From NCBI RefSeq assembly GCF_001913705.1, contig NZ_MKQD01000043.1:62001-126000 (forward strand): 64,000 nt of DNA, given 5' to 3'. Made by a program: the position numbers and the translations under genes. The notes under the pieces were generated by a model. It was not told where the DNA came from and did no database searches. It worked only from the letters and a program-made list of their open reading frames with translations. The DNA comes from Thalassotalea sp. PP2-459 (GTDB taxonomy: Bacteria; Pseudomonadota; Gammaproteobacteria; Enterobacterales; Alteromonadaceae). Below, piece by piece: positions 1 to 8,071 of this stretch (position 1 is its first letter; every line of letters starts with the position of its first letter).

Positions 1-637
1 CTGAGTTACCGCTATTGATGGCGGCATCTGTTTGAATAAAGTCTTCAAAGTTGTCAGCATTTAAACCGCTTCTGCCTAACGCACTAATAATACCTGATGT
101 AACAGTTTGTCCTAAGCCGAACGGACTACCTATAGCGACGGCAAAATCACCCACTCGTAATTTGTCTGAGTCAGCGATGTTTACTGCAGTCAGATCTTCG
201 GTATCCACTTGTAATAATGCTATATCACTGTTTTCATCAGATCCCATTTTGGTTGCTTCAATTTGACGACCATCCTTTAGCGTGATTTGAATTTCGTCGG
301 CTTCTTTGACCACATGATAATTGGTTACAATATAGCCTTTTTCTGCATCGATAATTACACCAGAACCTAAGCCTTGGAATGGGCGCTCCCTTGACGGCGT
401 TTGTCGAGGATTTCCAAAGAAAAATCTAAATGCATCAGGTACACGTTGTTTTATTTCCTGTGTGCCTCTTACCGAAATGAGTACTACCGCAGGGGTAACA
501 TTTTCGAGCATGGGGGCTAAACTAGGTATTTGTTGCCCAGCAACGGATAATGGTAAATTTGCGTGTGCGGGTAGGCTTGCCATGGCAACGCCACCTGAAA
601 GTAAAATACTACTCAACAGCACAGATATTTTTTTCAT
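1..637 (-). CDS. degQ: DegQ/DegP-type periplasmic serine endoprotease (partial, N-terminal part)
   Basis: Trypsin-like HtrA-family protease that degrades or refolds damaged proteins in the periplasm. The start at 637 is preceded by a GGAGAG ribosome site; an in-frame ATG at 661 lies upstream of that site and is less likely. Residues 1-27 look like a Sec signal peptide ending in LPAHA. The catalytic His is in IVTNYHVV and the Asp in NSDIALLQV. The catalytic Ser of the GNSGG motif is codon 212, the last complete codon at the window edge, so the PDZ domains lie outside. A cleavable signal rather than an anchor favours DegQ/DegP over DegS. The neighbours zapG and zapE match the enterobacterial zapE-zapG-degQ order. 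Confidence 0.93.
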   Translation of the reverse strand, partial: MKKISVLLSSILLSGGVAMASLPAHANLPLSVAGQQIPSLAPMLENVTPAVVLISVRGTQEIKQRVPDAFRFFFGNPRQTPSRERPFQGLGSGVIIDAEKGYIVTNYHVVKEADEIQITLKDGRQIEATKMGSDENSDIALLQVDTEDLTAVNIADSDKLRVGDFAVAIGSPFGLGQTVTSGIISALGRSGLNADNFEDFIQTDAAINSGNS

Positions 638-761
638 AACAGAGATCTCTCCTACTTTCATACTGATATTAATACGTTAACTTAAAGCACTTGTATATTT
701 TAATGTTCATTTCGTTATACAAAGTGGTATGACTACTGACTAAGGATTTAACTGCAAGTTC

Positions 762-1226
762 CTATTTTTCAATGTCACTATTTGTAACAGCTTGTGTCTG
801 ATCAGCAAACAAGCCGCTTGCTGTACCAGAATAATCGAGTGGTGCTTCGGTGACAGTTTCCTGTTTTGCACGTTCATTGCGATCGTGTCTTAACGCCACT
901 GTTTGAGCGAGTTGTTCTTGCGTTTCTTTGGCGAAGAACGGCATAACAATTTCTTCAGCGGTTGTGGCTTGTTGAAGGAGCTTAGTACTTTGCTCCATTT
1001 GTTGCATGGCCGTTTGGCAAGTATTATTCATCTGTTCAAGTAGCTTTTTAGAGTCATCTAAGTGTTCTGCTACATCGAGTTTATATTGTGCTAATGATGC
1101 TTCTGCTTCGCTTGCTTTCTCAGCGAGATTTTTACTCTCTTTGTTTGAAGCCGACATAAATTTATTGGCAAGCATGCCTGCAATAGCGCCGACGATAAAA
1201 ATAATGATACCCACAACAATATTCAT
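762..1226 (-). CDS. zapG: ZapG/YhcB family inner-membrane protein (DUF1043)
   Basis: Small membrane-anchored protein of 154 residues linked in E. coli to cell division and envelope growth. Residues 3-24 are one hydrophobic segment (VVGIIIFIVGAIAGMLANKF) with the GxxxG-like glycines typical of DUF1043. About residues 35-110 are Glu/Lys/Gln-rich and should form a long cytoplasmic coiled coil. The tail is polar and low in complexity. It sits upstream of degQ on the same strand and divergent from zapE, which is the conserved gammaproteobacterial order and the strongest support for the call. Confidence 0.88.
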   Translation of the reverse strand: MNIVVGIIIFIVGAIAGMLANKFMSASNKESKNLAEKASEAEASLAQYKLDVAEHLDDSKKLLEQMNNTCQTAMQQMEQSTKLLQQATTAEEIVMPFFAKETQEQLAQTVALRHDRNERAKQETVTEAPLDYSGTASGLFADQTQAVTNSDIEK

Positions 1227-1385
1227 AATTAAAAACCTTATTTAACAAGCCGTACAAATTGTAATAACGGAAAAAATTGGCGAAAATAGAGATTAACACA
1301 CAAAGCCAAATTATTTGAAAGTTAATATGTATACTAAATTATTTTTTTCAAGCATTGGTTAACAATCAATAACACGTAACGTTAC

Positions 1386-2501
1386 ATGATACATTTATCT
1401 CCTATAGACAAGTATAAACAAGATCTCGAAAGAGACGACTTTCAATATGATCAAGCACAAGAAAATGCGGTAAAACACCTACAACGCTTATTTGAAGACC
1501 TACAAAACAAGCCTTTACCGGTTAAAGGATTTAAAAAAGTATTTAATAGGTGGAAGCGTGTTATTGAAAAATCAGCGCCTACAAGGGCAAAAGGTCTTTA
1601 TTTTTGGGGCGGTGTTGGTCGTGGAAAAACCTATTTAGTCGATACGTTTTATGATTGCTTGCCTTTTAATAATAAAATGCGCGTGCACTTTCATCGTTTT
1701 ATGCATCGAGTACATGAAGAATTAAAAACGTTATCAGGGCAAGCTGATCCATTAAAGATTATTGCGAAACGCTTTGCTGATGAAACCTGTATTATTTGTT
1801 TTGATGAATTTTTTGTCTCGGATATTACCGACGCGATGATCTTAGGCACATTATTTGAGGAGTTGTTTGCTCATCATGTTACCTTGGTAGCAACCTCGAA
1901 TATCATACCTGATGAGTTATATCGTAATGGTTTGCAGCGAGCTCGTTTTTTGCCTGCAATAGCTTTGATAAATCAGCATTGTGACGTTGTTAATGTCGAT
2001 AGCGGTATAGATTACCGTTTGCGTACGTTAGAACAAGCTGAGATTTATCACCATCCGCTTGATGAAAAAGCGACGGAGAATCTTCATCATTATTTTACTC
2101 AATTGTCGGTTGAAGAAGGGCGTTCAAATACCGTTATCGATATCAATAACCGTCAATTACATGCAATTGAAGCGTCAGATGGTGTCGTACATTTTGATTT
2201 TTCTGTGCTCTGTGAATCAGCTCGAAGCCAAAGTGACTACATGGAAATAAGTAAAGTGTATCATTCGGTACTACTTGCTAATGTTAAGCAGATGAGTGCA
2301 GATAGTGATGATGCTGCAAGGCGCTTTATTGCATTGGTCGATGAATTTTATGAACGAAAAGTAAAATTAATCATGTCTGCTGAAGTTGCAATGGAAAACT
2401 TATATAGTCACGGAAGGTTAACGTTTGAATTTAAACGCTGCTTAAGCAGACTACAAGAAATGCAATCACACGATTATTTAGCGTCTGAACACATTCCTTA
2501 A
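1386..2501 (+). CDS. zapE: ZapE (YhcM) AFG1-like cell-division ATPase
   Basis: AFG1/LACE1-family P-loop ATPase of 371 residues, the usual length. In E. coli it associates with the FtsZ ring and is needed under low oxygen or heat. The Walker A motif GGVGRGKTYL lies near residues 74-83, the Walker B is IICFDEFFVSDI near 137-148, and a sensor-like TSN (VATSNIIPDEL) follows. The family signature of a conserved His/Arg stretch (MRVHFHRFMHRVH) follows the P-loop. The start at 1386 has only a weak ribosome site, but no better in-frame start is visible. It is divergent from zapG; the 160-base gap should hold both promoters. Confidence 0.95.
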   Translation: MIHLSPIDKYKQDLERDDFQYDQAQENAVKHLQRLFEDLQNKPLPVKGFKKVFNRWKRVIEKSAPTRAKGLYFWGGVGRGKTYLVDTFYDCLPFNNKMRVHFHRFMHRVHEELKTLSGQADPLKIIAKRFADETCIICFDEFFVSDITDAMILGTLFEELFAHHVTLVATSNIIPDELYRNGLQRARFLPAIALINQHCDVVNVDSGIDYRLRTLEQAEIYHHPLDEKATENLHHYFTQLSVEEGRSNTVIDINNRQLHAIEASDGVVHFDFSVLCESARSQSDYMEISKVYHSVLLANVKQMSADSDDAARRFIALVDEFYERKVKLIMSAEVAMENLYSHGRLTFEFKRCLSRLQEMQSHDYLASEHIP

Positions 2502-2532
2502 GGTTCTTTCAAGTTCAGCTCAAATTTTAATA

Positions 2533-2550
2533 GCCTCTTTATTCAGAGGC
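2533..2550 (-). terminator. hairpin overlapping the glrR stop codon
   Basis: GCCTCT-TTATTC-AGAGGC is a 6-bp stem that includes the glrR stop codon. On the minus strand it is followed by TATTAAAATTT, so it could end the glrK-qseG-glrR transcript. The T run is interrupted, so support is moderate. Confidence 0.4.
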
Positions 2551-3924
2551 GACATCTTCTCGAAACTGCTCTGCGTCTAACTGATGCTTTTTGAGTAGCT
2601 TATAAAATTCTGTTCGATTACGTTGAGCAATACGAGCCGCTTGTGAAACATTTCCTGCGGTAATCTTTAACAATTTTGACAGGTAATCTCGCTCAAAATG
2701 TTCACGTGCTTCTTGAAATGAGGGTAACTGTGAGGTGCGATCTCTTAATGCATTACGAATCAGCGTATCACTGATTAGCGGTTCAGTGGCAAGTGCAACA
2801 CTGTGTTCAATGACATTTTGTAGTTGCCTGATATTGCCTGGCCAAGGAGCGCTAATAAGTACCTCTATGGCTTCTTTAGTGAAGCCATTAATCTCTCGTT
2901 TAGTACTGGTTTTACTTTTATTAAGAAAGTGATTGGCAAGTAAAGGGATATCTTCTCTTCGTTCAGATAGTGGTGGTAAGGCAAGCTCAACAACATTTAG
3001 TCGATAATATAAATCTTCCCGAAAGTCATTATTCGCAATCGCTTGCTGCAGGTTTTGATGGGTTGCGGCAATAATGCGTACATCAACACTTACAGAGCTA
3101 GTACTGCCCACTGGGCGAATTTCTCTTTCTTGCAGCGCCCTGAGTAACTTAACTTGAAAATTCATTGGCATGTCACCAACTTCATCCAAAAATAACGTGC
3201 CGCCATCAGATGCTTCAAACAAGCCAACATGGTTTTGTTCTGCGCCAGTAAAGGCACCTTTTTTGTGGCCAAATAACTCAGACTCTAATAATTGTTCAGG
3301 AATAGCAGCACAGTTTATCGCGGTGAACGTTTTGTCTTTACGATCACTTGCTAAGTGAATGGCTTGTGCTAGCAGTTCTTTACCGGTTCCACTTTCACTG
3401 TGTATTAATACGCTAAAATCACTTTGTGCAACTTGTTTTGCCTGTTGCAGTAAAGCTGCCATTACCGCACTACGACTAATAATTTTTTGCCGCCATATTT
3501 GCGATTTATCATCTTGTGTAAAAGTATCAGCATGTGGTTGCAAATGAAGTGCTTGCTTAGCTGTTTCAAGAAGTTCTTGGCTTTCAAAGGGTTTGGTTAA
3601 AAAGCTAAACACCCCTTGTTTTGTTGCATGAATCGCATCAGGAATAGTGCCGTGGGCCGTCATAATAATCACAGGAAGGCTTGGTTGAACCGCACGTATT
3701 TTTTCAAATAATGCCATACCGTCCATACCTTCCATACGTAAATCACTGATCACTAACTGAATGGGGTGGCTATCAACAATATTGAGTGCTTTTTTTCCAT
3801 TATCTGCAGCATGCACGTGATAACCTGCGGCACTTAATCGAATACTAATTAGACGCAACAAACTTGGGTCATCATCAACCACTAATACGTTTAACTTTTC
3901 TTGCTGTTCGGTGTTACTGCTCAT
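2539..3924 (-). CDS. glrR: GlrR (QseF/YfhA) sigma-54-dependent response regulator
   Basis: NtrC-class activator of 461 residues. The N-terminal receiver domain has the acidic pocket VVDDDP and the likely phospho-acceptor Asp61 (VISDLRM), with the conserved Lys in FLTKPF near 111. The central AAA+ domain has Walker A SESGTGKE at 176-183, the sigma-54 contact loop GAFTGA at 223-228 and Walker B GTLFLDEVGD at 242-251. The C-terminus (about 415-455) is a Fis-type HTH (AARIAQRNRTEFYKLLKKH). The first G of the usual GESGTGKE is Ser here, which is tolerated. It overlaps the qseG stop by one base and is last in the operon. Its E. coli counterpart binds TGTC-N10-GACA, and such sites occur upstream of glrK. 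Confidence 0.95.
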   Translation of the reverse strand: MSSNTEQQEKLNVLVVDDDPSLLRLISIRLSAAGYHVHAADNGKKALNIVDSHPIQLVISDLRMEGMDGMALFEKIRAVQPSLPVIIMTAHGTIPDAIHATKQGVFSFLTKPFESQELLETAKQALHLQPHADTFTQDDKSQIWRQKIISRSAVMAALLQQAKQVAQSDFSVLIHSESGTGKELLAQAIHLASDRKDKTFTAINCAAIPEQLLESELFGHKKGAFTGAEQNHVGLFEASDGGTLFLDEVGDMPMNFQVKLLRALQEREIRPVGSTSSVSVDVRIIAATHQNLQQAIANNDFREDLYYRLNVVELALPPLSERREDIPLLANHFLNKSKTSTKREINGFTKEAIEVLISAPWPGNIRQLQNVIEHSVALATEPLISDTLIRNALRDRTSQLPSFQEAREHFERDYLSKLLKITAGNVSQAARIAQRNRTEFYKLLKKHQLDAEQFREDVASE

Positions 3925-4472
3925 TAATTTAGCTCTTGTGGTTGAATGTCTCTTTCGATGCTCTTTAACTGATTAATTTGTGTCGTTAGTTTATTGACTT
4001 GTTCTTTAAGGTTCTCGTTTTCTTTTTGTATATCTTCTAGTGCCTTCGTGCTTAACACATTTTTATTTAATGCAATAATCTGTTGATTTAATTGTTCTGA
4101 TAATAATTCAATAAACGCTAAATCAAACACGGAAAAATGTCTTTTATCTATTTGATTTAAAATGGTTTTTGCTGTGTATGGATTGTGTTGAATGGCTTTT
4201 GGTATGGCATACAATAAAGCGAGTTGTGCATGGTTTTTATATGGTGATTGTGTAGTGTTAGTCTTATTGTTTATGCGCGTAAACTCTTCGGATAATGCTT
4301 CAACGGGCAATGATTTTAACCATAAGTAATATTCACTCATTGTAGGTGAAACTGCCTTGTCTGATGTTAATTTACAGCCACTGAACGCACACATTAATAT
4401 AAAAAGTAATAGATAACTATTCAGTCGATATTGCTTAGGTGCAACGAAGGTGCGGAAGCTCTCCATGTTCAT
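3924..4472 (-). CDS. qseG: QseG (YfhG)-like outer-membrane lipoprotein
   Basis: Predicted lipoprotein of 182 residues between the kinase and regulator genes, exactly where qseG/yfhG lies in enterobacteria. A hydrophobic segment near residues 18-32 ends in the lipobox FSGC, so Cys33 would be lipidated. The C-terminal 45 residues (EDIQKENENLKEQVNKL) form a clear coiled coil. In E. coli QseG interacts with the QseE/GlrK sensor, so a role in relaying envelope status is expected. The sequence itself is poorly conserved; the call rests on lipobox, coiled coil and synteny. Confidence 0.82.
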   Translation of the reverse strand: MNMESFRTFVAPKQYRLNSYLLLFILMCAFSGCKLTSDKAVSPTMSEYYLWLKSLPVEALSEEFTRINNKTNTTQSPYKNHAQLALLYAIPKAIQHNPYTAKTILNQIDKRHFSVFDLAFIELLSEQLNQQIIALNKNVLSTKALEDIQKENENLKEQVNKLTTQINQLKSIERDIQPQELN

Positions 4473-4473
4473 G

Positions 4474-5907
4474 TTATTGGTTATCCGTTAAGTTAAGTTT
4501 GATCATGGCAATTAAACCACGTTTGTTTGAATGGTTTTTTAACACGATAGTACCATTTAAGCGTTTTAATAATTCTTTTACAATAGTTAACCCTAAACCG
4601 CTGCTTTTGATTGGTGCATTTTCTGGTGCTGGCCCTTGGTAGAATGCATCAAATACTTTTTCGATAGCAGGAGAAGTAATACCAGGCCCTTGATCAGCTA
4701 TAGTACAAATAAGTTGCTGTTCATCTTCAAAAACATCAATAAAGATTTTACCGTTATTTGGTGAATATTTAATTGCATTTGATAATACATTATCAAAAAT
4801 GACTGATAACTGTTTACTATTTGTTGTTAAAGTAATGGCGTCAATATTAAGCACGGTTTCAATGTTTTTTCCATTAAGTTCAAGCTTTCGTGCGGCCAGA
4901 CATTCTTCAATAAGAAGTGAAATATTAACAGGTGCGGCAGAAAGTAAACTCGTTGAATCTAGTACAATATTAAAATCTAATAGTCCTTCAATTAACATTT
5001 GTAATCGATTAACATTACTGCGCATAATTTCTGTGACTTCATATTGACCGTCGTTAAGTTGCCCTAAACTGTTGTCATAGAGTAGCTCTGTACCTTCACG
5101 TATTGCAGCAAGTGGTGTTTTTAATTCATGGGATATATGACGAATAAAGCTCGATTTTTGTTGCTCTAAGGTGTGTAATCTTTGGCGCATTCTTTCTAGG
5201 GCTTTTGCAATGTTTTGAACCTCGGTCGCACCAGAAAAAAGAATTTCATCATCAAACTTACCTGTTTCTAAACGTTGAATTTTACGCTGTAAAGATTGTA
5301 ATGGTTTTAAAATCATTAACGAAAATAAAATGGCGATAATGATGGTAACAGGAATAATGAATACGCTATTTAACAGCACTTTCTGAGTCGTGTTTGCACT
5401 TGATTGTACTCGGCTAACTTGGAACTGAATAAGCGCTTCACTTTCATTACCTAACTGAGCACTGAGATGATTCATGGTTTTAAAGTATTGTTGTAAATCG
5501 TCTAAGGAAGGCCTTTCTAACGCCGTTATTTGCAACATGGTTTTATTGACCTCTTGTCGCAATGATTGGCATAACTCGTTAATTGCCCGTGAAGAAGCTT
5601 GTTGCTCATATTGCTTGAGTACTCTGTTTACTTGTTGCTGTTGGCGGTAAACACGATCCAGCAATTCTTTTTCTTCTAATACAATGTATTGGCTGGCAGT
5701 ACGTTGTAATAAATTTAATGAAGCACTTAATTGTCGGTCATTTGCAACTGTGGCAGCAACACTTGAAATACTAGAAGCACTTTGTTCGGCTAGTTGGTGC
5801 AGTTTTTGACTGCCATAAAGTAAGGTTAATACCAAGGGTAAAATCACTGAGGTAAAACCAAAAATGGTTAAATGCTTAATCGAAATATTGCGTAGTGTTA
5901 AGTTCAA
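4474..5907 (-). CDS. glrK: GlrK (QseE) sensor histidine kinase
   Basis: Membrane sensor kinase that pairs with GlrR. A short N-terminus leads into one membrane segment, a periplasmic helical region of about 130 residues, and a second segment (VFIIPVTIIIAILFSLMIL). HAMP follows, then the HisKA motif with the phospho-acceptor His in IRHISHELKTPLAAIREG, and a HATPase domain with the N box NVLSNAIKYSP, G1 DQGPGI and G2 SSGLGLTIVKELL. The longest open frame begins at an ATG at 5985, but its first 26 residues are unlike a kinase N-terminus. Its start would also overlap a GlrR-type site, so I prefer the in-frame TTG at 5907. First gene of the glrK-qseG-glrR operon. Confidence 0.93.
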   Translation of the reverse strand: MNLTLRNISIKHLTIFGFTSVILPLVLTLLYGSQKLHQLAEQSASSISSVAATVANDRQLSASLNLLQRTASQYIVLEEKELLDRVYRQQQQVNRVLKQYEQQASSRAINELCQSLRQEVNKTMLQITALERPSLDDLQQYFKTMNHLSAQLGNESEALIQFQVSRVQSSANTTQKVLLNSVFIIPVTIIIAILFSLMILKPLQSLQRKIQRLETGKFDDEILFSGATEVQNIAKALERMRQRLHTLEQQKSSFIRHISHELKTPLAAIREGTELLYDNSLGQLNDGQYEVTEIMRSNVNRLQMLIEGLLDFNIVLDSTSLLSAAPVNISLLIEECLAARKLELNGKNIETVLNIDAITLTTNSKQLSVIFDNVLSNAIKYSPNNGKIFIDVFEDEQQLICTIADQGPGITSPAIEKVFDAFYQGPAPENAPIKSSGLGLTIVKELLKRLNGTIVLKNHSNKRGLIAMIKLNLTDNQ

Positions 5908-5982
5908 ATGAGGTTGCCTAACCGTTAACAAGTAAAGAGTATGAATAGTACGTATTTTTACGGTATTAGGTGGGGAATACAA

Positions 5983-6006
5983 CACTGTCTTTAAATGGCG
6001 ACAGTG
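5983..6006. promoter_or_regulatory. glrR box: GlrR-type binding site 1 (TGTC-N10-GACA)
   Basis: CACTGTC and GACAGTG form perfect 7-base inverted arms separated by 10 bases, containing exactly TGTC-N10-GACA, the motif known for E. coli GlrR upstream of glmY. It lies between glrK and the EF-hand gene, about 195 bases upstream of the sigma-54 promoter. Confidence 0.7.
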
Positions 6007-6104
6007 AATTTATTAATCAAAATTATATTTAAGATACTGATCTTAAAATAAAAAATTACTCTTGAATTGCTTTATCTCCTTCAATAAATTTTTTAGCCTT
6101 CAAT

Positions 6105-6126
6105 ACTGTCGCCAAATGGCAACAGA
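6105..6126. promoter_or_regulatory. glrR box: GlrR-type binding site 2 (TGTC-N10-AACA)
   Basis: ACTGTC-N10-AACAGA matches the GlrR motif with one base changed in the right arm. The spacer shares AAATGGC with site 1. Its centre is about 75-80 bases upstream of the -24/-12 element, a normal distance for an enhancer-type activator. Confidence 0.62.
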
Positions 6127-6186
6127 TATTAGGGTTTATTGTCAGCTTTAATTTTATAAACTCAATAAAAACAGTATCTTAAAAAG

Positions 6187-6204
6187 TTGGCGCGCTTACT
6201 GCTT
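6187..6204 (+). promoter_or_regulatory. sigma-54 (-24/-12) promoter of the EF-hand gene
   Basis: TTGGCGCGCTTACTGCTT has GG (6189-6190) and GC (6201-6202) separated by exactly 10 bases, the invariant geometry of a sigma-54 promoter (TTGGCACG-N4-TTGC). Transcription would begin near 6214, leaving a leader of about 50 bases before the ATG at 6265. Confidence 0.7.
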
Positions 6205-6264
6205 TAGTGAGTCTGAACATTCCCAACACTCTTTAATTAACAAAAGCAAAAAGGAAAATTTAAT

Positions 6265-6585
6265 ATGAAACCAGTTAGTTTAAAAAAGGTATGTGCAGTT
6301 GTAGCATTTTGTACCACAGGTGCTTTTCTCGTTAATGCCAATGAAAAACCAACAGCACCTAACATGGATAAGGGTGAAAAAGTGGCAAACCTTACTACTG
6401 ATAAACAAATGACCTTTGACCAGCTATTAAAGAATTATGATGATGATAGCAATGGTTTATTAAGTAAAAAAGAGCTAGAAAATGTATTAGATACTGGCTT
6501 GTTAGCGTCATTTGATGATATTGACACCAATAGCGACCAAGCAATTAGTGCAAGTGAATTTGCACAGTATGAAGGTAATAGCTAA
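6265..6585 (+). CDS. secreted EF-hand calcium-binding protein
   Basis: Protein of 106 residues with a Sec signal peptide (MKPVSLKKVCAVVAFCTTGA, cleavage probably after VNA near residue 25), so periplasmic. Two adjacent EF-hand loops are visible: DDDSNGLLSKKE is canonical (acidic 1, 3, 5, Gly 6, Glu 12), and DTNSDQAISASE has Gln in place of Gly at position 6 but keeps Glu at 12. A clear AAGGA ribosome site sits before the ATG. Two GlrR-type sites and a sigma-54 promoter lie upstream, which makes it a likely direct target of the divergent GlrK/GlrR system. The physiological role is unknown; buffering or sensing of envelope Ca2+ is inference. Confidence 0.9.
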   Translation: MKPVSLKKVCAVVAFCTTGAFLVNANEKPTAPNMDKGEKVANLTTDKQMTFDQLLKNYDDDSNGLLSKKELENVLDTGLLASFDDIDTNSDQAISASEFAQYEGNS

Positions 6586-6758
6586 ACAATAGCTTTAAAA
6601 CTAAGGAATTAGGGGTTACCGATTATTGCTTTTATTGCTGATAAGTTAACGTGATTTATCAATGTAAGGCTTATTGGTCACAGCCGAACTGAGTGATGTA
6701 AATCAATATCAGTAGCTCTTATACCAGTTGTTTTGGTATGTACGATTCCCCCGTTTAT

Positions 6759-6794
6759 GTCGACTGTCTTCCCAACTCTCAGTCGGCTTTTTTT
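6759..6794 (+). terminator. intrinsic terminator just upstream of the 6817 gene
   Basis: GTCGACTG and CAGTCGGC form an 8-bp stem (one G-U pair) with a 13-base loop, followed by seven T at 6788-6794. It could end the EF-hand transcript, a short RNA from the 170-base gap before it, or act as an attenuator in the leader of the next gene. A second small hairpin (ATACCA/TGGTAT, 6721-6739) precedes it. Confidence 0.75.
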
Positions 6795-6816
6795 CGTGTG
6801 TAAAAAGGCGATGATA

Positions 6817-7149
6817 ATGAAAACAATGCCGCGATATGTTCAATTAAATAATTGGATCTTTGAAGTCAAAGCCGTAAGAGCGTTACGTGTTGACAACTAC
6901 GGTGACCCATATAGTGCTATAGCCTCACTGACAGTTAACGGTGACAATGCCTACTTTGATGGTTTACTTAGCAGAGAAAATGAAGTGTTTACCCGAGATG
7001 ATTTTTCAACCTTCAAAGAATTTTGTTCTCAGTTATCGGTTAAACATGCTAATTTCGACCGATTTAAACAATCATCTATGGTAAGTGCTCAAGTTGATAT
7101 TCCTCAATATCAATCAGCGGCTGCTAATGTGTTTCAGTTGGTTAAGTAA
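6817..7149 (+). CDS. small protein of unknown function
   Basis: About 110 residues, acidic-aromatic, no signal peptide or membrane segment; I do not recognise the family. The frame is open back to 6733, but that part runs through an intrinsic terminator, so the true start is probably the ATG at 6817 (or 6811), 8 bases after an AAGG at 6805-6808. The sequence suggests a compact cytoplasmic domain (YVQLNNWIFEVKAVRALRV, then alternating polar strands and a helix). A 14-base direct repeat (GTTAAGTAACTAAT at 7141 and 7161) covers the stop codon. No operon partner is visible, since the next gene is convergent. Confidence 0.6.
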   Translation: MKTMPRYVQLNNWIFEVKAVRALRVDNYGDPYSAIASLTVNGDNAYFDGLLSRENEVFTRDDFSTFKEFCSQLSVKHANFDRFKQSSMVSAQVDIPQYQSAAANVFQLVK

Positions 7150-7200
7150 CTAATTATCAGGTTAAGTAACTAATAAGAACAGGTGTTATTTTTTAGCAAT

Positions 7201-7926
7201 TTATTGATAGTTATCTCTAAATTGAGAGGGAAGCTCGCCAAATAACTCTTTAAACTTTTTGCTAAAGTAGCTGTGATCGCTAAATCCAGCCTTTTCTGCA
7301 ACTTCCGCAATGGGCGTTGTAGTCTCTACCAATAACCTTCTTGCTTGCTCTAAGCGTAAATCATTAATAAATTGCTTGGGTGTTTTCTTTAAATACTTTT
7401 TAAACCTACGCTCTAACGCACTGACTGATAAATGGGCAACCTGCGCTAATGTTTCAATCGTCAATGGCTGTTCAAAATGTTCTTTAATATAATCAACAGG
7501 CACTTTTACCGCCTCTAAACCGGTTAATGCCATGGCTTGTTTTTCTAAGTGTCTGGTAATACCGTATGATCCAATAATCTTGCCTTGATTATTATACAAT
7601 GGGCGCTTTGTTGTACTATACCAAGCAATATGACCCCCTACATTCATATTCATTTCTAATCTTTCGGTGACTCGCTCGCCAGCCAAAATTTTCTCATCAT
7701 CTCGAATAAATTGTTTAGCGATATGCGCAGGCGCAAAATGGTAATCGGTTTTACCTATCACCTGCTCAATTGACTTAACCCGTTGATGTTCTACGAAGGC
7801 TTTATTGGCATAGATAAATTGGTGTTTTTCATTTTTGATCCAAAAAAGCGTATCGGGTAATAAATCAAACATTTTTATCAGCTGTAAGGTTTCTATTTGT
7901 TCAAGTAATGTTCTATCAACGCTCAT
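7201..7926 (-). CDS. PAS-AraC family transcriptional regulator
   Basis: Regulator of 241 residues. Residues 15-125 form a PAS domain (LFWIKNEKHQFIYANKAFVE, then IGKTDYHF), probably binding a small ligand. Residues 140-240 are an AraC-type double HTH (LTIETLAQVAHLSVSALERR and IAEVAEKAGFSDHSYFSKKF). It is divergent from the putative glycoside-oxidation cluster beginning at 8072, with a 145-base shared intergenic region, so it is the obvious candidate regulator of that cluster. No operator could be identified by eye. Confidence 0.9.
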   Translation of the reverse strand: MSVDRTLLEQIETLQLIKMFDLLPDTLFWIKNEKHQFIYANKAFVEHQRVKSIEQVIGKTDYHFAPAHIAKQFIRDDEKILAGERVTERLEMNMNVGGHIAWYSTTKRPLYNNQGKIIGSYGITRHLEKQAMALTGLEAVKVPVDYIKEHFEQPLTIETLAQVAHLSVSALERRFKKYLKKTPKQFINDLRLEQARRLLVETTTPIAEVAEKAGFSDHSYFSKKFKELFGELPSQFRDNYQ

Positions 7927-8071
7927 TTATAACCCAGTGCTAAAAATTGTAATCATGAAAAATATAATAACCGTTCGCCGATTTTGTTGCATTAAAAACC
8001 GATTTATTAATAACACTTTATGTACAGTAAGCCTATATTAAGTGGATAACCTCTAAATAATTGGGCCAGTA

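Noticed and set aside
6586-6794. A GlmY-type small RNA next to glrK, as in E. coli
   Set aside because: The gap ends in a terminator, but I could not find a sigma-54 promoter within it or a GlmY-like sequence; the sigma-54 promoter seen drives the EF-hand gene instead.
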